Origin: Bosea sp. BIWAKO-01
GTDB taxonomy: Bacteria > Pseudomonadota > Alphaproteobacteria > Rhizobiales > Beijerinckiaceae
Direction: 5' to 3'
Length of the DNA stretch: 64,000 nucleotides
NCBI RefSeq assembly: GCF_001748145.1
Contig: NZ_BCQA01000001.1
Coordinates: forward strand, 682,001-746,000
In this document: piece by piece, positions 16,706 to 26,139 of the stretch
Position numbering within the stretch: position 1 is the stretch's first letter
Layout of the letters: each line of letters begins with the position of its first letter
Notes under the pieces: generated by a model
Seen by the model: the letters and a program-made list of their open reading frames with translations, nothing else
Databases searched by the model: none
What the model was told of the DNA's origin: nothing
Translations under genes and position numbers: made by a program

Positions 16706-17944
16706 ATGACCGACGCCCAGCTCGCCTCACGCCCCCCACGCGGGCTGCTGCACTCGCCTGCCGCCTTCCTGATGGTGCTGGCCTTCGTCAACTGGCTCGG
16801 CTTTGCAAGCTGGAGTGCGCTGCTCAACAATTTCGCCAAGGAAGCGGCCGGCTTCACCGGGCAGGATATCGGCATCCTGCAATCGGTCCGCGAGATTCCA
16901 GGCTTTCTCGCCTTCACGGCGATCATCCTGTTCTGGTTCATGCGCGAGCAGATCCTCGCCTATCTCAGCCTGCTCACGCTCGGCTTCGGGGTTGCGATCA
17001 CCGGCTTCTATCCCAGTCTTGGCGGGCTCCTGATCACCACCACGATCATGTCGCTCGGCTTCCACTACTACGAGACCGCGCAGCAATCCCTGCAACTGCA
17101 ATTGCTGCCCAAGGCGGAAGCTCCAAGGCTCCTCGGCAAGATCGCGGGCGCGTCGGCCGCCGCACAGCTGCTTGCCTTCGGCTCGATCGCGCTGATCTGG
17201 CGGCTGTTCCAGCCAGGCTACACCATCGTCTTTGTGGTAGCGGGCCTGCTCACGATCAGCTTGACCGCCGCCGCCTGGCTGCTGTTTCCACGCTTCCAGG
17301 GTTCGGTGCCGCAGAACAAGGGCTTCGTCCTGCGCAAGCGCTACTGGCTCTATTATGCGCTGACCTTCATGTCGGGCGCGCGCCGGCAGATCTTCATGGC
17401 CTTTGGCGGCTTCCTGCTGGTCGAGCGTTTCGGCTACGATGTCGCAGCGACGGCTACGCTTCTGCTTGCGACCTACGGCATCAACACCTTCGTGGGGCCG
17501 ATGCTCGGCCATCTCGTCGGGCGTGTCGGGGAACGTGCGACGATCCAGCTCGAAAACATCTCGCTGATCGCCGTCTTCGTCGGCTATGCGCTGGCAAGCC
17601 ACGGGCATTTCGCCGGCTGGGGCGTGTTCGTCGCGGGCGCGCTCTTCATCGTCGACGGGGTCTTCTTCACGCTCGTCCTGGCGCAAAGGACCTATTTCCA
17701 GAAGATCGCGGACCCGGCCGATATCGCACCGACCTCGGCGGTGGCCTTCACGATCAACCACATCGCCGCAGTCTTCCTGCCCGTGACCTTCGGACTGCTC
17801 TGGATCCGCGACCCCGCGATCGTCTTCTACATCGGCGCGGCGGTCGCCACCGTCTCGCTGACGCTGGCCTTCCTGGTCCCGCGCCATCCCGTACCCGGGC
17901 GCGAGACGATGCTGGCATCGGCAGTACCGGCTGCGGCCGAGTAG
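16706..17944 (+). CDS. MFS transporter
   Basis: A 412-residue polytopic membrane protein with about twelve hydrophobic segments, typical of the major facilitator superfamily. A central cytoplasmic loop follows segment six (about residues 195-215, RFQGSVPQNKGFVLRKRYW). No substrate-specific motif is recognised. It is convergent with the ferredoxin gene 21 bases further on, and a 205-base gap upstream likely holds its promoter. Confidence 0.82.
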   Translation: MTDAQLASRPPRGLLHSPAAFLMVLAFVNWLGFASWSALLNNFAKEAAGFTGQDIGILQSVREIPGFLAFTAIILFWFMREQILAYLSLLTLGFGVAITGFYPSLGGLLITTTIMSLGFHYYETAQQSLQLQLLPKAEAPRLLGKIAGASAAAQLLAFGSIALIWRLFQPGYTIVFVVAGLLTISLTAAAWLLFPRFQGSVPQNKGFVLRKRYWLYYALTFMSGARRQIFMAFGGFLLVERFGYDVAATATLLLATYGINTFVGPMLGHLVGRVGERATIQLENISLIAVFVGYALASHGHFAGWGVFVAGALFIVDGVFFTLVLAQRTYFQKIADPADIAPTSAVAFTINHIAAVFLPVTFGLLWIRDPAIVFYIGAAVATVSLTLAFLVPRHPVPGRETMLASAVPAAAE

Positions 17945-17965
17945 GCCCGCCCTCCGCCCGCCTGC

Positions 17966-18286
17966 TCAGCCCTGGCGGGCCGGCGTGCGCACGACGAGAC
18001 CGTCGAGTTCGTCGCGAACCCGGATCTGGCAGGAGAGCCGCGAGGTCGGGCGCACGTCGAACGCGAAGTCGAGCATATCCTCTTCCATGGACTCGGCATG
18101 GCCGGTCTTCTCGGCCCAGGCATCGTCGACATAGACGTGGCAGGTCGCGCAGGCGCAGGCACCGCCACATTCGGCTTCAATGCCGGGAATCCCGTTGCGC
18201 ACGGCCGTTTCCATGACCGTCGAGCCGGTCTCGGCCTCAACGGTACGGCTTTCTCCCTGGGCATCGATGAAAGTGATCTTCGGCAT
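17966..18286 (-). CDS. 2Fe-2S ferredoxin, adrenodoxin type
   Basis: A 106-residue [2Fe-2S] ferredoxin. The four cluster ligands are C40, C46, C49 and C86 in the pattern C-x5-C-x2-C-x36-C (CGGACACATC), as in adrenodoxin, FdxB and cytochrome P450 partner ferredoxins. ATG 18286 is preferred over 18289 because GGAG then lies six bases upstream. No P450, reductase or isc genes are nearby, so the redox partner is unknown. Confidence 0.9.
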   Translation of the reverse strand: MPKITFIDAQGESRTVEAETGSTVMETAVRNGIPGIEAECGGACACATCHVYVDDAWAEKTGHAESMEEDMLDFAFDVRPTSRLSCQIRVRDELDGLVVRTPARQG

Positions 18287-18370
18287 CATAAACTCCGGCG
18301 GGGCCAACGCCGGCACCGCTTAGAGCATTTCCAGGCATTGTGGAAAGAGCGTTGTCCGCCTGACCGCCCC

Positions 18371-18709
18371 TCAGGCGGCGCAATCGATCGTGGAAATCGC
18401 AGCGCGTGCCTCGGCCGCGGCAAGGGCCAGTGCATCCATCGCATTGTCCCTGCCCGCCGGATCATCGCTAGCCAGTTGGCGTTCCATGGCATCGGCGGCT
18501 TCGGCAACCGACCAGGCTCCGATCGCGCTGGCCGCTCCCTTCAGGGTATGCGCCGCGTCCATCCTGGCCTTGATGTCGCTGCCGGAGTGGATGGTCCGCA
18601 GATGGCTGATACATTGCTGCGCGAAGAGCGTGAGCAGCTCGCGCTCGAGGTCGTGATCGCCGCCGGTCTGGCGGGCGAGGTGAGCAAGATCAATGGCTTT
18701 TTGGGGCAT
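18371..18709 (-). CDS. Hpt-domain phosphotransfer protein
   Basis: A 112-residue stand-alone histidine phosphotransfer protein. The phosphorylatable histidine is H54 in DAAHTLKGAASAIGA, the standard Hpt motif, within a four-helix bundle length. It lies immediately upstream of and divergent from the GPR-like gene, separated by 267 bases. No histidine kinase or response regulator is in the window. A link to cell-cycle phosphorelays is suggested by position only. Confidence 0.88.
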   Translation of the reverse strand: MPQKAIDLAHLARQTGGDHDLERELLTLFAQQCISHLRTIHSGSDIKARMDAAHTLKGAASAIGAWSVAEAADAMERQLASDDPAGRDNAMDALALAAAEARAAISTIDCAA

Positions 18710-18976
18710 TGGAGCACTCGGAAACACGCATTTTGTACGAGCCGACCTGGCGGCTCCCATGCTCAAACAAGCGCCAACATGGTGAACGAGGCGTTAACGA
18801 CGTTTGTGAATCGGGGCCTCAAATGGGTTCCAATCGCATAGAGCCTCCACTACCCTTCCAACTGGTAAATGATGGGCGCATTGTCCCTCCTGATGTCGGA
18901 TGCCAGAGGCGGCGCCCGGCAGCGCGAGGGTCGCGGCGATGTCGACCCATCGAAGTAGCGTTGCGAGGCGGCAATC

Positions 18977-21900
18977 ATGACCCGACAGAACAAGCTCCAG
19001 GACCCGACAGAAGCGGCAATGTCCGCGATCGAGGAGGCCCTGCGGCTCGACCAGTCGAAGCCCCTCGGTGGGGAGCCCCACTCATCCGAACCGAAGCTGC
19101 CTTCGGCCACTGAAGGCGATCTCAAGCTCGACCTGCCTCGCGTCGAGCCCGCTCCGAGGCCGCCGGAACCCGCCCCCGCACCGCAGGCTGCGGCCCCGCG
19201 CCCGGCGATCGCGCCCGATACCAGCCGCGTCGCCAATGACGACCGCCGCGATTCCAGTTCCCTCGTCCAGGCCTTCTCGGTCCGCCCCTCGCGCCGCCCC
19301 TCCTGGTTCGCGGCCTTTGCCTCTCTGCTCTGGCTTGCCGGCGTCGCCTTCGTGCTGGTCGGCCGCTTCGGCTCGTTCAGCGGCGGCGTGCCGGAAGGCC
19401 TCGCCGGCTTCGGCCCTGGCGAATGGGCCATGCTCGCATTGGCGATCGGCACCCCCATCGTCTTCTTCTTCGTGCTCGCAGCACTGTACCGCCGCACCCA
19501 GGAGATGCGCCTCGTCTCGCGTGCGATGACGGAGGTCGCGTTGCGCCTGGCCGAGCCGGAAGTGGTCGGCGCCGATTCCGTTCTCTCGTTGAGCCAGACC
19601 ATCCGTCGCGAAGTCGCCGCGATGGGCGACGGCATCGAGCGCGCCGTCGCACGCGCCGGCGAACTGGAGACGATCGTGCGCGGCGAGATCGCCACGCTCG
19701 AGCGCGCCTATGCGGATAACGAAATTCGGCTGCGCGCGCTGATCGACGAGCTCGTCACGCAGCGGGAATCCGTCGTGGGCAATGCCGAGCGCGTGAAATT
19801 CGCGATCAGTGGCGCACATGAGTCCCTCTCCAAGGACCTGGAAAGCGCCAGCCGCAACATTGCCGAAGCCGTCTCTCAGGCCGGCGACCGCGTCACCGGC
19901 TCGCTCGGCGAGAAGGGCGACCAGATCACGATCGCGCTCGGCCGCGCCGGCGAACGCATGATCGACGAGATCAGCGGCCGCGGCCACGAACTGGTCGAAC
20001 GCCTGCAGATCACTTCAGGCGAGGTCAGCGAGCGGCTGTCCGGCGCCAGCGACAACCTGTCGACGATGCTCGACGGTCGCGCTCAGGAAATTGCCTCCTC
20101 GCTGGAGCGTACCGGCCAGGTCCTGACAGAGGGCCTGACCTCGGGCGCCCGCGACGTCACCAAGGCGATCAGCGAGACCGGCTCGCAGGTCGTCGAGACG
20201 CTGGCAGCGCGGGTCGAGACCGTCAACGAGACCCTGAGGCGGACGGGCGAAGGCCTGGCCCAGGAGATCTCGGAGCGGGGCACCACCGTGGCCGAGCGCT
20301 TCGAGCAAAGCGGCCGCACGCTGGTTGGCCTGATCGAGGGCCAGAGCGAGACCCTGACCCAGCGTCTCGCGGAGACCGGAGAGACCCTGCGCAGTTCGCT
20401 TTCGAGCGAAGGCGAAAGCGTCACCACGCGCCTCGCCGAGGTTGGCCGCGGCGTCCACAGCCTGCTCAGCCGGCAGCATGAAAGCATGGCTTCGCGCCTG
20501 CTTGAAGTCGGCAATAACGTGCACGGGCTGATCGACAGCCAGGGCGAGACGCTTGTCAGCCGCCTCAACGAGACGGCCCGCACCGTCGAGGACGTGCTGC
20601 GCGAACGCGGCGACGCCATCGTGCTGCGCTTCGACGAGGCGAGCAAATCGCTGGGGGATACTGTCGGCCGCCAGGGCGACGAACTGACGACCCGGATCAC
20701 CGATGTCGGCACCAGCCTGCATGGGCTCTTCACCGAACAGGGCGGCAGCCTCGTGACCCGTCTCTCCGAGACCGGCGAGATCGTGCATACCCTGCTTGAT
20801 CAGCAGGCCGAGAAGCTCTCCAGCCGCGTTTCCGGCGCCGGGAAGGATGTCGAAACCCTGCTCGACCGCCATGGCGAGACGCTGGCCGCCCGCCTCGGCC
20901 AGACCGGCGAGGACGTGCACAAGCTCCTGAACGAGCAGGGCGATGCGCTCGTCGCCCGCCTCGGCCGCAGCGGCAAGGATGTCCAGAACCTGATCGGTCA
21001 GGAAGGCGACAACCTGGTCGCGCGCCTCGGCCTTGCCGGGCAGGAAGTCCAGAGCCTGATCAGCGACCAGCGCAGCTCTCTCATCACCAGCCTGTCCGAG
21101 ACCGGCACCAAGGTCAGCGCCCTGCTCGAAGAGCAGACCGGCGGCATGACGGTGAAGGTCTCGCAGGCCGGCCTCGATATGCAGGATCTGCTCAGCGGCC
21201 AGAGCCAGGCACTGGTCACGCGGGTCGCCGATGTCGGCCGCTCCGTGCACAACCTGCTCGCCGAACGCGGTGGCGCACTGATCACCCAGCTTGCCGAGAC
21301 CGGCGAGAACCTCCACCTCAAGCTCGGCGAACAAGGCGATGCGCTTGCGACCCGCGTGACGGAAAGCGTCGAGAGCGCCCGCTCCGCGCTGGAGCAGCAG
21401 CAGGCCGGCTTCATCGCCCGCCTCGGCGAAACCAGCCAGGAGGTCGGCGCCCTGCTCGGCGAGCAGCGCGAGACGATGATCCGCGATCTCGTCAGCACCG
21501 GCCGCGAGGTTCACACCCTGCTCGGCGAGCAGAGCGAGGATCTGGCGCGGCGCATGACCGACGCCACTCGCAGCCTCACCGAGACCATCAATGTCGATGG
21601 TCGTCATGTCGCCGAAACTGTCAGCGAAGCGACACAGGGGTTGCGCGCCACCTTCACCGTGCACGCAGAAGACGCGCGCACGCTTCTTGCCGACACCGGC
21701 AGGGAAATCGTGCTGGCGCTGACCCAGCAGGGCGGCCGCGTCAACGAGGCCCTGGCCGCCAATGCCGAGTCGATGCTGCGCTCGGTCGAGAACCGTGCCC
21801 AGGCGCTGAACGAGACGCTGGCAAGCCGCCACGACGCGCTGAACCAGCTCTTCGATGCGCAGGGCCGCCAGATCGATGGCACCCTGGCGGCGCGCCTTGC

Positions 21901-24900
21901 TGCCTTCTCCGAGCTGTTCGAGACCCAGGGTCGGGGTATCGAGGCCACGCTCAACGAGCGGCTTGTCTCCCTGTCCCAGCTCTTCGACTCGCAGGGGCGC
22001 GTCATCGAGCACGGCCTCAACGAGCGCCTCGCCGCGCTCACGCATCTGTTCGACTCGCAGGGCCGCGGCATCGAGAGCAACCTCAGCGAGCGCCTCGTCG
22101 CCTTCACCCAGCTGTTTGAAACGCAGGGTCGTGGCATCGAGACCAGCCTCAACGAACGACTCGCTGCCTTCACCCAGCTGTTCGACACGCAGGGCCGTGG
22201 CATCGAGACGGGCCTCAACGAGCGCCTCGCTGCCTTCACCCATCTGTTCGACACACAGGGTCACGGCATCGCGAATGGCCTCGACGAACGCCTCGAAGCG
22301 TTCAACCAGCTGTTCGACAGCAAGGGCCACGGTATCGCGAGTGGCCTCGACCAGCGCCTCGCCGCCTTCAACCAGCTGTTCGACACCAGGGGACACGGCA
22401 TCGCCAGCGGCCTCGACGAGCGCCTCGCCGCCTTCAACCAGCTGTTCGATACCAAAGGGCACGGCATTGCCAGCGGTCTCGACGAACGCCTCGCCGCCTT
22501 CACCCAGCTGTTCGACGGCCATGGTCGCGGTATCGCGAGCAGCCTCGACGAACGCCTCGCCGCCTTTACCCAGCTGTTCGACAGCCATGGTCACGGCGTC
22601 GCGAGCAGCCTCGACGAACGCCTCGCCGCCTTCGCTCAGCTGTTCGACACGCAGGGCCACGGCATCGCGAGCGGCCTCGACGAGCGCCTCGCTGCCTTCA
22701 CCCAGCTGTTCGACACGCAGGGCCGCGACATCGAGAGCGGCCTTCGCGAACGCCTTGCCGCATTCACGAGCCTGTTCGACACGCAGGGTCGCGACGTCGA
22801 AGCCGCGCTTGGCATCCGCCTCGACGCCTTCGAAGACATCGTGGTCCGTCAGGGCGGAGCGCTCGCAGCCAAGCTCAGCACCGACACGCGCGAATTCACC
22901 GATTCCGTGGCGGCGCGCCTGAACGAGGCCGAGCGCCTGCTGAGCAACGACGGCCAGGCCCTGGCCGATCGTATCGGCACCCGTGCGGCAGAGGCAGCCG
23001 ATATCCTCGCCGCCCGCACGCAGGAAGCGGCGACGGCCATGGAAGAGCAGATCAAGGTGTTCGAGGAGCGCTCCGGCGCCAAGAGCGCCGAGATCGCCAC
23101 CTCCCTCGACGGGCTCATTGCCCGCATCGACGGTAATCTCGGTTCGCGGGCAACCGCGCTCAACGAGGCGCTGGTCGAACGCACGGTCGACATCGCCCGC
23201 GTGCTTGCCGAGGGCGGCCGGGAGGTCACCCGAGCCCTGGCGGCAAAGGCAGACGAGATCGGGGATGTCGTCACCTCGAAGAGCGAGTCGCTCACGCGTA
23301 CGCTCAGCGAGAAGGCCGATACCATCAACGCCACCCTTGGCGGGCGGGCGTTGCAGATCGCCGATACGCTCGACCAGAGCGTCGCGCGCTTCGAGGAGCG
23401 TGTGGTCAACCGTCTCGACTCCGTGTCCGGGACGCTCGACACGCGCGGCCAGCAGATCGCCGATACGCTGCACAACAAGTCCGAGGAGATCTCGGTCTCG
23501 CTCGGGGCCCGCGCCGACGAACTGCGTGCCCTGTTCGACGACAAGGGCGGCGGCATGGTTGCGGCGCTCGGCCTGCGCGGCGAGGCAATCGCCAACGAGG
23601 TCGCGTCGGTCGGCGAAACCGTGGTCAGCGCCATCGAGAGCCGCGGCTCTTCGATCCTCGCCGGTCTGCGCGAACGCGGCACCGAGATCACGGCCGCGCT
23701 CGACACCTCGTCAGCGGGGCTGCGCGACACGCTCGAGGTCGGAACGCGCCAGTCGGTCGAAGCCCTGGTCAGCACCAACGAGCAGCTTCGCGGCGAGCTC
23801 GGCGGCATGCTTGGCCGCCTGGGCGAAGCCAACAAGCTGATGCAGCAGATCGTCAACGGCGCGAACAAGAACCTCGGCGCGATCGAGGCCGGTCTGTCGG
23901 AACGCGTCAGCGACCTGCAGGCAGTGCTCGCCACCGTCATGGACGAGACCAAGGGGGCGACGGAACAGGTCGCGGCCCAGGTCGAGGAGCTCAAGGCCTT
24001 CTCGGAAGGCACCTTGCGCCAGACCGCTGCGCTTGTCGGCCAGCTCGACGGCCAGGGCACCTCGCTCTCCGAGGTTACCCAGGCAAGCACGGCTGCGCTG
24101 CACGCCGTTGCCTCGCGGCTCGAGCAGGTCGAGGCGCGTGTCGGCAAGGCTCTTGCCGATCGCAAGGACACGCTCGAGGAAGTGCATGGCCTGATCTCGG
24201 GAAAGACCGACGATATCGAAACGATCACGCGCTCCTTCGCGGCCTTGATCGACGAGTCGCTGAGCAGCGCCGAAGCACGCGCCCGCCAGATCGGCGGTGT
24301 GCTGACAGACTCCGCCGAGGCCACGACCGGCGCGATCATGCAGCAGTTCGAGATGATCCGTGCCACCACGGGCAAGGAGCGCGAACGCACTGCGCACGCT
24401 CTGCGCTCAGCCTATGAGCAGGTCAGCGGAGAACTCGGCAGCGAACTGTCCAAGGTCACCGAACGCTTCCAGGGTGCTGCGGAGGACATGCGCAAGATCT
24501 CCAGCGAGATCCAGCGCGAGCTCGAGGCGACCCGCTCCGAACTGAAGCGCGGCGTCCTCGACCTGCCGAAGGAGACGCAGGAATCGACGGCGGAGATGCG
24601 CCGTGTGGTTGCCGAGCAGATCAAGGCGCTCAACGAGCTGACCGAAATAGCAACGCGCGCCGGCCGCAATGCCGGCCCTGCCGAAGCCCCGGCTCGCCGT
24701 CCGGCTGCGGTCATGCCGGCAGCCCCGGCCTATTCCGCCTCCGTCACGCAGGCACGCGTAACGACCTTGGCCGAACCGCTGCGGCCCTCGATCGATGCGA
24801 CCGCCGAGGCCGCCAAGCCGGAACCGCGCGCCGATGCGAAGGCAGCTGCGGCTCGCCCGACGCCCGCTCCGGACGCTTCGCGCCGTCAGGCCACACCGGA

Positions 24901-25336
24901 ACAGCCCCCTGCCAAGTCCGGCTGGCTGTCCGATTTGCTGAACCGCGCCTCGCGTGAGGACCGGCAGGCGGAGCCGAGCAAGCCGACTGCTCACTCGATC
25001 GAGAAGCTCGATTCGCTCTCGGTCGATATCGCCCGGATGATCGACCACGATGCGGCCGTCGAGCTCTGGGACCGCTACAAGCGCGGCGAGCGCAACGTCT
25101 TCACGCGCCGGCTCTACACCCTGCAGGGTCAGCAGACCTTCGACGAGATCCGGCGGAAGTACCGCCGCGATGCGGAGTTCAAGGAGACGGTCGACCGTTA
25201 CATCGACGAGTTCGAGCGCCTGCTCGGCGAGGCGGCCAAGGACGACCGTGACTCGATGGTGGCGAAGACCTACCTCACCTCCGAGACCGGCAAGGTCTAC
25301 ACCATGCTGGCCCATGCGAGCGGGCGCTTCGAGTAA
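18977..25336 (+). CDS. gpr: Growth Pole Ring protein family (GPR/RgsE-like), giant coiled-coil membrane protein
   Basis: A 2119-residue protein, almost the length of Agrobacterium GPR (about 2115), which forms a ring at the growth pole and is needed for polar growth; RgsE is the Sinorhizobium counterpart. Seen here: a proline-rich cytoplasmic head (1-100), two membrane segments (about 109-129 and 150-171), then a vast apolipoprotein-like region with an 11/22-residue period. Residues 956-1285 are fifteen near-identical 22-residue repeats. A proline/alanine-rich linker leads to a conserved globular tail of about 115 residues rich in charged and aromatic positions. Name based on length, architecture and order-level context, not on alignment. 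Confidence 0.82.
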   Translation: MTRQNKLQDPTEAAMSAIEEALRLDQSKPLGGEPHSSEPKLPSATEGDLKLDLPRVEPAPRPPEPAPAPQAAAPRPAIAPDTSRVANDDRRDSSSLVQAFSVRPSRRPSWFAAFASLLWLAGVAFVLVGRFGSFSGGVPEGLAGFGPGEWAMLALAIGTPIVFFFVLAALYRRTQEMRLVSRAMTEVALRLAEPEVVGADSVLSLSQTIRREVAAMGDGIERAVARAGELETIVRGEIATLERAYADNEIRLRALIDELVTQRESVVGNAERVKFAISGAHESLSKDLESASRNIAEAVSQAGDRVTGSLGEKGDQITIALGRAGERMIDEISGRGHELVERLQITSGEVSERLSGASDNLSTMLDGRAQEIASSLERTGQVLTEGLTSGARDVTKAISETGSQVVETLAARVETVNETLRRTGEGLAQEISERGTTVAERFEQSGRTLVGLIEGQSETLTQRLAETGETLRSSLSSEGESVTTRLAEVGRGVHSLLSRQHESMASRLLEVGNNVHGLIDSQGETLVSRLNETARTVEDVLRERGDAIVLRFDEASKSLGDTVGRQGDELTTRITDVGTSLHGLFTEQGGSLVTRLSETGEIVHTLLDQQAEKLSSRVSGAGKDVETLLDRHGETLAARLGQTGEDVHKLLNEQGDALVARLGRSGKDVQNLIGQEGDNLVARLGLAGQEVQSLISDQRSSLITSLSETGTKVSALLEEQTGGMTVKVSQAGLDMQDLLSGQSQALVTRVADVGRSVHNLLAERGGALITQLAETGENLHLKLGEQGDALATRVTESVESARSALEQQQAGFIARLGETSQEVGALLGEQRETMIRDLVSTGREVHTLLGEQSEDLARRMTDATRSLTETINVDGRHVAETVSEATQGLRATFTVHAEDARTLLADTGREIVLALTQQGGRVNEALAANAESMLRSVENRAQALNETLASRHDALNQLFDAQGRQIDGTLAARLAAFSELFETQGRGIEATLNERLVSLSQLFDSQGRVIEHGLNERLAALTHLFDSQGRGIESNLSERLVAFTQLFETQGRGIETSLNERLAAFTQLFDTQGRGIETGLNERLAAFTHLFDTQGHGIANGLDERLEAFNQLFDSKGHGIASGLDQRLAAFNQLFDTRGHGIASGLDERLAAFNQLFDTKGHGIASGLDERLAAFTQLFDGHGRGIASSLDERLAAFTQLFDSHGHGVASSLDERLAAFAQLFDTQGHGIASGLDERLAAFTQLFDTQGRDIESGLRERLAAFTSLFDTQGRDVEAALGIRLDAFEDIVVRQGGALAAKLSTDTREFTDSVAARLNEAERLLSNDGQALADRIGTRAAEAADILAARTQEAATAMEEQIKVFEERSGAKSAEIATSLDGLIARIDGNLGSRATALNEALVERTVDIARVLAEGGREVTRALAAKADEIGDVVTSKSESLTRTLSEKADTINATLGGRALQIADTLDQSVARFEERVVNRLDSVSGTLDTRGQQIADTLHNKSEEISVSLGARADELRALFDDKGGGMVAALGLRGEAIANEVASVGETVVSAIESRGSSILAGLRERGTEITAALDTSSAGLRDTLEVGTRQSVEALVSTNEQLRGELGGMLGRLGEANKLMQQIVNGANKNLGAIEAGLSERVSDLQAVLATVMDETKGATEQVAAQVEELKAFSEGTLRQTAALVGQLDGQGTSLSEVTQASTAALHAVASRLEQVEARVGKALADRKDTLEEVHGLISGKTDDIETITRSFAALIDESLSSAEARARQIGGVLTDSAEATTGAIMQQFEMIRATTGKERERTAHALRSAYEQVSGELGSELSKVTERFQGAAEDMRKISSEIQRELEATRSELKRGVLDLPKETQESTAEMRRVVAEQIKALNELTEIATRAGRNAGPAEAPARRPAAVMPAAPAYSASVTQARVTTLAEPLRPSIDATAEAAKPEPRADAKAAAARPTPAPDASRRQATPEQPPAKSGWLSDLLNRASREDRQAEPSKPTAHSIEKLDSLSVDIARMIDHDAAVELWDRYKRGERNVFTRRLYTLQGQQTFDEIRRKYRRDAEFKETVDRYIDEFERLLGEAAKDDRDSMVAKTYLTSETGKVYTMLAHASGRFE
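21842..22831 (+). repeat. Fifteen tandem 66-bp repeats inside the GPR-like gene
   Basis: Fifteen consecutive 66-bp units encode variants of (T/N)QLFDTQGRGIASGLDERLAAF. Leucine, phenylalanine, glycine and the E-R-L core are nearly invariant; only the T/N, S/T, R/H and acidic positions vary. Units 8-13 are the most alike and the ends are more diverged, the pattern expected from unequal exchange in the middle. Confidence 0.95.
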
Positions 25337-25361
25337 GCGCCCCTCCACCACCCCGGAATGC

Positions 25362-25391
25362 AAAGCGGCCGCCCAATCGGGCGGCCGTTTT
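25362..25391 (+). terminator. Rho-independent terminator after the GPR-like gene
   Basis: CGGCCGCCC (25366-25374) pairs perfectly with GGGCGGCCG (25379-25387) around AATC, followed by TTTT (25388-25391); AAAG before the stem extends the pairing. It lies about 30 bases after the stop. Confidence 0.88.
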
Positions 25392-25427
25392 CATGGAAGC
25401 CTTGCGAGCTCGATGCCGCTTTCGCCT

Positions 25428-25534
25428 AGAGCACGTCGCGGAAAAGTGGCAACGGTTTTTCGCATTGAGCATGCTCTCAACTGTGAGAGTCGATCACGCT
25501 GTGTGTGCGCGATTTCGTCCAAACGCCGTGATCT
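25428..25534. repeat. Bipartite hairpin repeat, diverged copy (D)
   Basis: AGAGCA (25428-25433) pairs with TGCTCT (25472-25477) around GCGGAAAAGTGG and CGGTTTTTCGC, the core of a palindrome widespread in Hyphomicrobiales. A second inverted repeat, GATCACG (25492-25498) with CGTGATC (25527-25533), follows and reaches the stop codon of the minus-strand lipoprotein gene. The two-hairpin layout matches copies at 44.3, 53.0 and 54.8 kb, though the sequence has diverged. Confidence 0.6.
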
Positions 25535-26135
25535 AAGCAGCCCAGCGGACGATATCGATCAGGACCTTCGACAGCGCCTGGTCGAGCGCATGGGCGGCAG
25601 CGGCGCCGTCGACGGCACCGACGGGCACCTTGGCCGAGAACAGTTTGGCGCGCTGGATGTGGCCTGACCGGTCCCCGACCAGCTTCGCGGTGATCTCGAC
25701 GACGGCGGAGTTCGTCGCAGAATCAATATTGAAGCTGCGGATATCCGTGTTGAGCTGGAAATCGGGAACGATCCGTTCGCCCGGCCGCGAAACCGACGCG
25801 ATGCGGCTGCCGTTCTCGAAAGTCTGGATCAACCGTATCTGCACCAGCTTTGGAACCCGGTCGGCCCATTGCGTGCCGCCGAGAAACGACAGAGCGCCGG
25901 CAGAGTCCCGGACAATCATGCGATCGGAATCGAGGGTCTGGACCGTCGTCGGCTCGTTGACGACGAGGGCAGCGCGCGCCCCTTCGATCCGGCCGAAATC
26001 GCGAGGCGCAGAGAGGTCGTAGGTGGTGGGGGTCGCGCCGCCGCTGCAGCCGCTCAGCGTGAGCGCGACGGCCAGGACGAGAGCAACGATTGGCGTGAAG
26101 CCAGGTTCTGGCGCAAGGCGGGACGACATCGGCAT
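25533..26135 (-). CDS. ABC-type transport auxiliary lipoprotein (PqiC/MlaB-partner type)
   Basis: A 200-residue outer- or inner-membrane lipoprotein. The signal ends in the lipobox TLSGC with the lipid-modified cysteine at residue 30. The mature part (TYDLSAPRDF onward) fits the ABC_trans_aux family, whose PqiC member bridges MCE proteins to the outer membrane. It follows the MCE gene by four bases. A second ATG at 26129 is equally possible as start. Its stop codon overlaps the end of hairpin repeat D. Confidence 0.85.
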   Translation of the reverse strand: MPMSSRLAPEPGFTPIVALVLAVALTLSGCSGGATPTTYDLSAPRDFGRIEGARAALVVNEPTTVQTLDSDRMIVRDSAGALSFLGGTQWADRVPKLVQIRLIQTFENGSRIASVSRPGERIVPDFQLNTDIRSFNIDSATNSAVVEITAKLVGDRSGHIQRAKLFSAKVPVGAVDGAAAAHALDQALSKVLIDIVRWAA

Positions 26136-26139
26136 CTGA

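Noticed and set aside
18320..18362. GAGCATTTCCA...TGGAAAGAGC as a fifth copy of the bipartite repeat
   Set aside because: Only short fragments of the general palindrome remain and there is no second hairpin; too degraded to count.
20015..23473. An uninterrupted 1152-codon frame on the minus strand opposite the GPR-like gene
   Set aside because: It is produced by the GC-rich codon pattern of the repeats on the plus strand. Its translation is low-complexity, has no start context, and the plus-strand protein has a clear architecture.
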